Assembly: GCA_005223375.1 (NCBI GenBank) | Contig: RXOD01004606.1 | Coordinates: 1-20,012 of the forward strand | DNA from: Amoebophrya sp. AT5.2 | Lineage: Eukaryota > Sar > Dinophyceae > Syndiniales > Amoebophryaceae | Direction of reading: 5' to 3' | Length of the DNA stretch: 20,012 nt | Shown here: in pieces, positions 14,017 through 20,012 of the stretch | How the letters are laid out: each line of letters begins with the position of its first letter | Position numbering within the stretch: position 1 is the first letter of the stretch | The notes under the pieces: model-generated | Database searches by the model: none | Seen by the model: only the letters and a program-made list of their open reading frames with translations | What the model was told of the DNA's origin: nothing | Translations under genes and position numbers: made by a program

Positions 14017-14691
14017 TTAACCCCCCCGCACCGAGTGCTTGCTCCCGAGCGCTTCTCCCGGCTCCCCCGCGGTCGGTTTCCCCCCGAACAGCGCGCTTCT
14101 CCCACTCCCCGAGACGCCGCCCGCGCTCGAGACCGTAACTCGGCCTTGTACGCCCTGGTACTCCCCAACGTCGTGCGTCCTCCCCCAGTTGTACTCGTTG
14201 AACAGGTTGTCTGCTCCCCGCTGCAGCTTTTTTACTTTTTGGCTCGGGTAGCTGGTGTCGCGCCAGTTTGCGTTCATCTGGTTCCAGCCGGATGCCGGGT
14301 CGATATGGGCCGCGCTGTTCAGGAACAGGTGGCACAAGTCCTGCATCGCCTCCTGGCGCAACAGCGCGGCGTCGGAGGAAAGTTCGTTCCGGTGAGCGAA
14401 GTAGGGATCGCACGTCGCCGCAAACGTGCTGTTCGTGGCGGAGGAGTAGTAGGTGTACTGCGGTGGAGAACTGTTACTGTTGCTGGAGTTGGTGTTCTCC
14501 TTCTCCCCTCCTATAATTTTTACCTCCTCGGCGCTGGAGCGGCAGTAGGCGTCGCGCAGCTGTTGCACACGATGGATGTCGAGCAGCTCCGCCTCCGTGG
14601 GCCCGAGGATCTCCAGGGTCTCCAGCTCATCGCGCGCCACGCCTTGCAGGTTGTCCACCGCGACCGAGAGCGCGACAGGGCGCAGGGTGTT
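14017..14691 (-). CDS. Small protein with shared EI-PT module, start codon or first exon unresolved
   Basis: The frame is open from just after a TAA at 14692-14694 to the stop at 14017, but no ATG precedes the part that looks coding; the usable candidate at 14658 is a GTG. An ATG in excellent context (ACCATGGGA, 14726) lies in a different frame, so an intron or a frameshift is likely. Numbered from the GTG, residues about 13-36 carry a motif (EILGPTEAELLDIHRVQQLR) shared with the giant protein and the 226-residue gene. About 55-80 are Asn/Ser-rich. About 85-165 read as an ordered segment (DPYFAHRNELSSDAALLRQE, SGWNQMNANWRDTSYPSQK, FNEYNWGRTHDVGEYQGV), and the tail is Gly/Ser-rich. No catalytic motif or membrane segment is visible. 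I do not recognise a wider family. Confidence 0.5.
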   Translation of the reverse strand, partial: NTLRPVALSVAVDNLQGVARDELETLEILGPTEAELLDIHRVQQLRDAYCRSSAEEVKIIGGEKENTNSSNSNSSPPQYTYYSSATNSTFAATCDPYFAHRNELSSDAALLRQEAMQDLCHLFLNSAAHIDPASGWNQMNANWRDTSYPSQKVKKLQRGADNLFNEYNWGRTHDVGEYQGVQGRVTVSSAGGVSGSGRSALFGGKPTAGEPGEALGSKHSVRGG

Positions 14692-15129
14692 TTAGAAGGC
14701 GAAATGAAAAACCCAGGGTATCCCATGGTTCAGGCTATTAGCCTTAGCTGTTAACGTTATCCGCCCGAGTTATGAAACGGCACCCATGGTGGACTTGGAC
14801 GACATGGTCCTCACCCATTTAAGGTTCCACTGGGGCGCACCTATGGAGGTTCTCTTCCGATTAACCCGACACCAGTAGCCAGGCACTCGCTGGCGCCGAA
14901 TGGCTGCAAAGTGTGCTGGGGCGGGAACCAGCATGGACAAGTGGAACCATCGACACAGGAGGCCGCAGCCGTCTCGGGGCCATAGGCATACCCTTACCCA
15001 TACGTCAGATGAACTCCGGCAAAATCCTAGTATGTCTGAAGCGGAGATCATCTTGCTACGTCAGAGCTCTCAGCGTAAGTACCGAAAAAAATCGCTGGAC
15101 CACGACTAAACCTGAGTTTATCTCTTCCC
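14692..15129. other. Gap between two module-sharing genes, possible unseen first exon
   Basis: About 440 bases. It should contain the missing 5' part of the gene to its left. A minus-strand ATG frame (14770-15051, 93 codons) and plus-strand frames (a 30-codon ATG frame near 14796, and 14900-15109) overlap here and none resembles a known protein. On the minus strand a pyrimidine-rich run followed by CTAAAAC (branch-point-like) lies around 14690-14710, with no AG until about 14645, which is compatible with a 3' splice site but does not settle the frame. Confidence 0.3.
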
Positions 15130-15810
15130 TTAATTGTTCTTCACGTTGCCGTGGAACAGTTTGGTCCCGTACGCGAGTATTCTGCTCCCCCCGCCCGCGT
15201 GTGGATTCATCTCCGCGTTCAAAAAGTGCCCATTCAGGGAGACGCGCTGCGGGCTCTGGAGAGGACGACTTTCCGACCCCAAAGCCGTGCTCTCCAGCGC
15301 CCGCAGCGCGTCCATCTGCTCCACCTCAGCAAGCGTCGGCGGAACGATCTCGAGTTGTTGCGTACTATGTGCTTGTGCTCCAGCTCCGGTGGTAGAAAAA
15401 TTCCTACGCTGGTCCTTCGGTTTCGTGGAAACATTTTCCTCGTCGTAGGTTTCGTCCTTTGAGGACCTTCTTGTGCTCCGCGTCAGACCTCGCACAGAAG
15501 CGGCATGCACAGTAGTGCGTTCTCCGCGCGAACGGGCTGCCCTTGATGCAGTTGTGGGCCGATCGTCATGACGGCCGAGAATCCGCTGCTCGTGCGCGCC
15601 GACGCCCTCGCCGTACAGAGACAGAGAGCGCTGGAAGTTACTCTTCGCACTCCTCGCGCCCGACTTATTTTGCCGCTGGGACAGAAAACCGGAGGCAGCG
15701 AGTTGGTAGATTCCACTTCCTGCTGCGCGGCTACCGTCGGCGGCCCGTTTCTCCTTTTTCGCCTTCTTTCGGGCGGCCCGCCTCTCCTGGTCTGCGACAG
15801 GGTCGGCCAT
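15130..15810 (-). CDS. 226-residue basic protein with shared EI-PT module, function unknown
   Basis: The frame starts at an ATG in good context (GAGACATGGCC, 15810); four codons further upstream are open only from a TTG. Residues 8-24 are a Lys/Arg-rich helix (RRAARKKAKKEKR). About 28-70 are Ser/Gly-rich with SGFLSQRQ and SLSLYGEGV. About 75-150 are Arg/Ser-rich and probably disordered. Residues 154-173 (EIVPPTLAEVEQMDALRALE) match the module seen in the giant protein (EISQPTAAEVRTMNQLRDLE) and in the gene to the left. Residues 189-200 (RVSLNGHFLNAE) also resemble RISLAGDVLLNAD of the giant protein. The C-terminus is Gly-rich then GTKLFHGNVKNN. No signal peptide or membrane helix is seen. Its N-terminal half overlaps a longer out-of-frame minus ORF (15483-16262), which looks non-coding. 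The shared pieces suggest relation to the giant gene by duplication or exon shuffling. Confidence 0.65.
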   Translation of the reverse strand: MADPVADQERRAARKKAKKEKRAADGSRAAGSGIYQLAASGFLSQRQNKSGARSAKSNFQRSLSLYGEGVGAHEQRILGRHDDRPTTASRAARSRGERTTVHAASVRGLTRSTRRSSKDETYDEENVSTKPKDQRRNFSTTGAGAQAHSTQQLEIVPPTLAEVEQMDALRALESTALGSESRPLQSPQRVSLNGHFLNAEMNPHAGGGSRILAYGTKLFHGNVKNN

Positions 15811-16442
15811 GTCTCGGGGCAACCGAGTCTATGTGTAGTATTGGTGATTCTTTGGAAGTGAGTATGTGCGGTGCAAAAATATCGATCAGGGCGGGAAACG
15901 AAAAGATACAGAATCAAAGCTGAGGGCCTGCGCGACCGATTGGGGAAAATATCGACACAGCGCTTGGCTTGATAACAGAATGCTGAGGAGCATCGGCTAT
16001 CCTTGTTTTCACCACGACAGCATCGTAAAGGAGATGCTCTAACAGGATGCACGAACCGATCGATTTGGTAGCGAAAGCGAAACGGTAGAAGAGCGAAAGC
16101 GTAAATGGAAGACCGAGTTGCACTCCAGTGCTTCAAATCAATGCCGACCGAGACCGGTCGCGCATCGGGAGGAAAAACGACCGAACCGATGGAAGACAAC
16201 AACGAATCACCAGAATGTACCGATCGATCACAATGTACGACGGGCCGACCTCCGAAAAACACGGATCGGGACGAAGCGCGTGCAAACCGAAGGAAGCGAC
16301 AAGGAATCGCGAGCAGGAGCCAGATGCGGAGCCGCCGACGAGTCTTTCTTCTTACTCATCGTGCTCATGTCTGCTCGTCCTCGTCGTCTGCATATTTTTT
16401 TATACGTTTAAAAATGACCAAGATTCAAATGATTTTCGTGTT
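15811..16442. other. Intergenic stretch rich in CGATCG/CCGA words
   Basis: About 630 bases between the 226-residue gene and the last gene. No gene is supported. The plus strand has two copies of AGCGAAAGCG near 16072-16100 and many CCGATCGAT or ACCGA words. Overlapping frames of 97-134 codons exist on the plus strand and one of 259 codons on the minus strand, none with recognisable content. A short minus ATG frame (MSTMSKKKDSSAAPH..., starting near 16367) could be a leader exon but has no support beyond its sequence. Confidence 0.3.
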
Positions 16443-19400
16443 CTACCGAAAGCGCCGTATGGCTTCCTCGACCTCTCGGCTGATCTGGCTCGCTGGCATG
16501 CTCTGGTGACTCGATAGAGTGTCTTCGACCGGCGACACTGACGAAACCGGACTCGACGGACGGAGCTGCTGGAGCAACGCCGTTCCGCCTCGCGGTGCTC
16601 GGCCGGATCGACAAGCAGCTGACAATTGTTCTTCGGGTACTAGTAGAGGTTGGCGAAACGTTCTGCCGCAAGACTCTTGCCAACCCGCCGTCGCTGCAAA
16701 TTGCGTGTGTGAGGCTTTTTGGTTTTGCGTTTTCCCCCTCATCTCGGCACAATCCGCCTGATTAGTTCGCGCCCGTCGCCGTTCTTCGGTAGTGGGTTCT
16801 TCTCGACGCACGGCCGCGGGCCTCGGAGACTGGAAACTTGGGTCGTTCGGGATAAATCTGCCTGCATGTTGTTGCCGCGCGGACGTGGTTGCCCGCTCGC
16901 TGTCCCGCAGGGGCGGGCTTTGCCGAAGCCCCCTCTCCGTCGCGTTCCGGGACGCTGCTGCCGCCCTGGAAGCCATTACCGGCCTGGAGCAGCGCCCAGG
17001 GCTGCGTGGCTCTGATCCAGGCCGGTAATGGCTTTCCGGAGTGCGAAATCCAGGTTCATCTTCCCCCGAGGAAGTATTTCTCGTCTGCTGCTCTTTGCGC
17101 CTGTTGTTTTCCGGTCGGTCCGCTCTGCCGCGCGGATTTTGCGCAGTTCTGCCACTCTTCGCATCCTGCACGGAATTCCGAGTGTTCTTCGCCCGCTGCC
17201 TCCGCCGCCGGGAATCCTCGGCTGCTGACTCCGATTCGCTCGCCGCACAGGAACCGGAACGGGGACGCTGCCGTGCGTAACTGCTACTGTGTCGCACGGC
17301 CGTACCGGAGCCACAACGTAGTCCGGTACGCTCGTGTGAGTGTGACGCAGTAGAATTGCTCGATCGTCCTCCCCCGGACCCCCTGCTACGCCCCGTACCC
17401 TGTCTCAGGCATTTCCTGCTCCGCCCCGTACTACGAGTAGTCTGCCGCTTCTCCATTTCCAGGAGTTCTTCTTGCCACGACGCCGACGCAGCCTGAATGT
17501 ACTCGTCCAAAGTGAGGACCTGCTTTTCCAGACTGAGGCGAAGGTCCCGCTCCGCCTCCATCTTCTGCTCCGCAAGGATCACGCGCGCGACCAGTTTTTG
17601 TTTCTCCTCAAGAGCTTGCAACAACCGGTCGTACAGCACTGTCAGTTCGTCCTCCTTCGTCGCGACCGTTGCAAGAGGACGAACTGACCGTGCTGCACAA
17701 CCTGACGTTGCAGCTACGCCTGCTGCAGGCGTAGTTGCCTTACTTTTCGCGCTAGAACAAGTTCTTGGTCCTCCTCTTGCTCCCGCGATTTTTTTCGACC
17801 GAGGGGGAGCGGAGGAAGGCACCGCGAGCTTTCTCGATTTTTGTCGATTGGAGAAGAGCTGCTTGTCCTGCGAGTCATCGGACTCATCACTCATCCCATC
17901 GCCGGCGACATGAACGCGACGGCGATGCGTATCAACTTGCTTTGCCGTCTGTGTCTGCGCCGCACGCGTTCGCGTTCGCGTGTGGGTGATCGGTGTTCCC
18001 TTCTCCTCGCGCACTGGAAAAGCGGGCGCAGAGGCGGAGGCCCGCGGAAGCGGTCTCTCCGTCGGCGACACGACAACGGGGGCCGAAACAGAATGCTCCG
18101 CGACCTGACGGGACAGGTCGGTTTGGACTTGCTGCTCCGAGAGGAATGGCCCGTGGCCTCGCGGCTCCCGATCCGCAGCCGCGTACGTCGCGGCCTCACC
18201 AGGAGCATGCAGAAAGGATGTCTGCACGATTTGATTCGTATGCGGACATCGCCCCGAAACGCGCCCCTCTGCTGCTGGTTCGGCCTCTCTCAACCGAACG
18301 CTCCCTGTCCCTCCTCCACCGAGCGCGTCAGCAGCTTCTTCCGGCCTCCCGCTCAACACAGACCGTCCCACTTCCTGGACGTGGTCTGGTGATCTCGGAT
18401 ACCTTCTCGCGTTCCCGCCCCTGCCCGCGACCGGTTTGTCGTTGCCGTGGGCCCTGTTGACCAGCGCCGTGTTTTGTTCCTCCAGCTGCTGCACGTGGCG
18501 GAGCAGCGTTAAAACCCGCTGGTTCCCCCGCTCGATTCGCTCGTTGGCGTCGGCAACGCACTTCTCAAGATTTGCTTCGTACTCCGCGACGAGACTCGCG
18601 TACGACGAAGTCCGGCGATGAGGTGGTGATCCTGATCCTGATCCTGATCCACCTCCACCTCTCCGCTGCAGTAAATCTGGATCGCGATCATGATCACCAT
18701 TTAACGTGGTTTCGCGCGGGGGCTGTCGTGCTCCCTCCAGATCGGCTGTATCGTGATCAGGGCGGCTCGCGGACGGTGGCGAGCGACTGGTCCGGCGAGG
18801 CAGGGGCGGATACAGCATTTCCGCGCCCCCGGCGCTGTTCGTGTGAATGATGTTGTCCTCGTGCCGCAGCCGACTTGTCCGGCGATCATTCACCGCCGTG
18901 AGGTTCAGCTTTGGCAGCGCGTGCACCCGACGCGGCTCGTGGCCGCGCGCCGAAACCGAGACGCCTCCAAGCGTCGGCTCACCGGCGTGGAGGCCCCGGC
19001 CGGCCCGCCGACCACTCCCCTCCGAGGCGGGCAGAGCGTAGCTCAGTCTCCGCGGCTCCGGGAGCTGCTCCAGGGCGCGCTGCAGGGTCTCGTTGTTTTG
19101 GGACTCCTGAATCATGGGGACCGGACTCAGACCCCCTGGGGAGCGAACCGGGGTCGGGGGGTCACCGTCATCAACCGATTGATAGTTGTCCTCCTGATAT
19201 TTTTGCAGGTGTTCGGGCTCTTTGCCGGTAGGAAGCGGGAGGACGTGGGGGATCATCTGCGGAATTTGCGGATCCCTGTGGCAATGTTGAGGCCCTTGAT
19301 GCTCCTCTCGTACATCTTCGACGTCAGGCCCCCGCAGGCTGTCCAAAATTGCGGAGGAGGGTTTCCGTCGCGCCTGCTCGCGCGTCTGGCGTCTCGGGAC

Positions 19401-20012
19401 CCCTCCCTCGCAGTGAAGCTCGTCCAGATGATCGCGGCGCCGCTGCTGCTCCTCACGCTCGCAACTGTACCTGGAACAACTCAACTGCGGCTCCTCGGAA
19501 GATCGGAGGATGCGGTGCGCCAGCCGTTCGTAGTGGCTGCTCGACCGGCTCGCCGCGCGCAACGCGTACTGCTCCCGGGAACTGTTTTGCGAACTGTTTC
19601 GTGAGCGGTTACTGGAGGAAGATGTGGAAGATTCCACCGCGCACACGGCGCGCTGGTGCATGGCGTCCCTGTCCAACACACGTCTGCCGTCCGTTTTGTC
19701 CTGCACTATGTCGGCCTTCCCCTCTCCACTGTGCGGTCGCTGCGGCGAAAACACGCGGTTTTCTCCCGTGTTTTTCCGGTAATTCGCGAGGTCGAAAAAG
19801 ATCTCATCGTTGTTCAGAGACCCCTCGCCGAAAAAACTCGTCTCGCTGCTCGCCGCGGCGGCAGGTCCGAGGTCGGTTCGCGCTTCCTGCCGCTTCTTCA
19901 GAGGCTGTGGACTCGTCACTTCGCAGACGGGGGGTGTCCGCACCGGTTCGTCATCATCATCCATCGCTTCATCATCATAAATTATGTCCGCCGGCGGATG
20001 GGCAATGGCAGC
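16443..20012 (-). CDS. Large Arg/Ser-rich coiled-coil protein, probably 5'-truncated by the window edge
   Basis: The first ATG visible is at 19964 and gives 1,173 residues, but the frame is open to the window edge and continues in the same acidic style before it (ADIIYDDEA then MDDDDEP), so the true start may lie outside. Numbered from that ATG: 110-145 is a Ser/Arg-rich stretch, 160-225 is charged and helical, 434-446 is a Gly/Ser linker coded by a 6-bp repeat, 453-505 is a coiled coil (YEANLEKCVADANERIERGN), and 768-842 is a longer, strong coiled coil (LLQALEEKQKLVARVILAEQ). The C-terminal third is basic and Ser/Arg/Thr-rich, ending in SREVEEAIRRFR. No enzyme motif, signal peptide or membrane helix is seen. 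Several long inverted repeats lie inside the C-terminal half (16970-17034, 17301-17330, 17631-17698, 17710-17738). If any is an intron, the predicted protein is wrong there. I do not recognise a family. Confidence 0.6.
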   Translation of the reverse strand, partial: AAIAHPPADIIYDDEAMDDDDEPVRTPPVCEVTSPQPLKKRQEARTDLGPAAAASSETSFFGEGSLNNDEIFFDLANYRKNTGENRVFSPQRPHSGEGKADIVQDKTDGRRVLDRDAMHQRAVCAVESSTSSSSNRSRNSSQNSSREQYALRAASRSSSHYERLAHRILRSSEEPQLSCSRYSCEREEQQRRRDHLDELHCEGGVPRRQTREQARRKPSSAILDSLRGPDVEDVREEHQGPQHCHRDPQIPQMIPHVLPLPTGKEPEHLQKYQEDNYQSVDDGDPPTPVRSPGGLSPVPMIQESQNNETLQRALEQLPEPRRLSYALPASEGSGRRAGRGLHAGEPTLGGVSVSARGHEPRRVHALPKLNLTAVNDRRTSRLRHEDNIIHTNSAGGAEMLYPPLPRRTSRSPPSASRPDHDTADLEGARQPPRETTLNGDHDRDPDLLQRRGGGGSGSGSGSPPHRRTSSYASLVAEYEANLEKCVADANERIERGNQRVLTLLRHVQQLEEQNTALVNRAHGNDKPVAGRGGNARRYPRSPDHVQEVGRSVLSGRPEEAADALGGGGTGSVRLREAEPAAEGRVSGRCPHTNQIVQTSFLHAPGEAATYAAADREPRGHGPFLSEQQVQTDLSRQVAEHSVSAPVVVSPTERPLPRASASAPAFPVREEKGTPITHTRTRTRAAQTQTAKQVDTHRRRVHVAGDGMSDESDDSQDKQLFSNRQKSRKLAVPSSAPPRSKKIAGARGGPRTCSSAKSKATTPAAGVAATSGCAARSVRPLATVATKEDELTVLYDRLLQALEEKQKLVARVILAEQKMEAERDLRLSLEKQVLTLDEYIQAASASWQEELLEMEKRQTTRSTGRSRKCLRQGTGRSRGSGGGRSSNSTASHSHERTGLRCGSGTAVRHSSSYARQRPRSGSCAASESESAAEDSRRRRQRAKNTRNSVQDAKSGRTAQNPRGRADRPENNRRKEQQTRNTSSGEDEPGFRTPESHYRPGSEPRSPGRCSRPVMASRAAAASRNATERGLRQSPPLRDSERATTSARQQHAGRFIPNDPSFQSPRPAAVRREEPTTEERRRARTNQADCAEMRGKTQNQKASHTQFAATAGWQESCGRTFRQPLLVPEEQLSAACRSGRAPRGGTALLQQLRPSSPVSSVSPVEDTLSSHQSMPASQISREVEEAIRRFR
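16970..17034. repeat. Perfect 19-bp inverted repeat with 27-base spacer
   Basis: The arms AAGCCATTACCGGCCTGGA (16970-16988) and its exact reverse complement (17016-17034) enclose 27 bases. It lies inside the open frame of the last gene, at about residues 978-999. A perfect match of this length at this distance is not explained by codon repetition. Confidence 0.9.
17301..17330. repeat. 9-bp inverted repeat with 12-base spacer
   Basis: CGTACCGGA (17301-17309) pairs perfectly with TCCGGTACG (17322-17330); pairing continues outward to 15 bp with two mismatches. It lies in the frame of the last gene between the two stronger inverted repeats. Confidence 0.7.
17631..17698. repeat. 24-bp inverted repeat with two mismatches and 20-base spacer
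   Basis: Left arm 17631-17654 (core GTCAGTTCGTCCTC) pairs with right arm 17675-17698 (core GAGGACGAACTGAC). The right arm as read in the gene abuts the start of the strong coiled coil (KEDELTVLYDR). The 14-bp core is perfect. Confidence 0.9.
17710..17738. repeat. 14-bp inverted repeat around one central base
   Basis: GCAGCTACGCCTGC (17710-17723) and GCAGGCGTAGTTGC (17725-17738) are reverse complements with a single mismatch, separated by one base. It lies 11 bases beyond the 17631-17698 inverted repeat. Confidence 0.85.
18628..18650 (-). repeat. 6-bp GATCCT microsatellite coding for a Gly-Ser linker
   Basis: Nearly four copies of GATCCT in a row code on the minus strand for GSGSGS, part of the flexible linker just before the first coiled coil of the last gene. 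Confidence 0.8.

Noticed and set aside
15483..16262. 259-codon minus frame overlapping the 226-residue gene
   Set aside because: Its product is Cys/Arg-rich without structure, half of it is intergenic, and the overlapping frame carries the shared module instead.
1..20012. Bacterial, phage or CRISPR origin of the window
   Set aside because: No ribosome-binding sites, operon structure, phage or transposase genes, or regularly spaced direct repeats with unique spacers; the TFIIS-type factor with a central domain and the Kozak-like starts point to a eukaryotic nucleus.

Overview
The window looks like nuclear DNA from a gene-dense unicellular eukaryote. The main signs are a eukaryotic TFIIS-type elongation factor, long low-complexity Ala/Ser/Lys/Glu-rich proteins with coiled coils, a C2 domain, no ribosome-binding sites or operon-like overlaps, and several ATGs in Kozak-like context. 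All supportable genes lie on the minus strand, spaced roughly 0.2-0.9 kb apart. They are almost free of visible introns, and one frame is open for 8.3 kb. This head-to-tail layout, with pyrimidine tracts ending in AG just upstream of some ATGs, is what one expects of protists such as dinoflagellates and their relatives or euglenozoans. The species cannot be fixed from this sequence; a dinoflagellate-like alveolate is only my working guess.

Layout, left to right (transcription runs right to left). At 359-631 is a possible small single-pass membrane protein with no visible ATG. At 845-1579 is a short TFIIS-family transcription elongation factor (central domain plus zinc ribbon, no N-terminal domain). 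At 2425-10755 is a giant protein of about 2,776 residues: basic N-terminus, coiled coils, repeat-rich middle, C2 domain and degenerate EF-hand-like C-terminus. At 10945-12054 is a 369-residue coiled-coil protein. At 12745-13662 is a Pro/Ala-rich protein built from 7- and 15-residue repeats. At 14017-14691 is a small protein whose 5' end is unresolved. At 15130-15810 is a 226-residue basic protein. At 16443 to the right edge is a large Arg/Ser-rich coiled-coil protein that is probably truncated by the window.

Only the TFIIS gene can be assigned a firm function. The most interesting signals are: (i) a short module around E-I-x-x-P-T-x-x-E-[VL] shared by the giant protein (perhaps twice), the 14017 gene and the 15130 gene, suggesting an undescribed local family; (ii) a recurrent V-[ST]-x-x-[DE]-V-L-like motif in the giant protein with a partner in the 226-residue protein; (iii) several long inverted repeats lying inside open coding frames, clustered in the last gene; (iv) a repeat protein flanked by two copies of the same Lys/Pro module. 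I found no convincing mobile element, tRNA, rRNA or CRISPR array.
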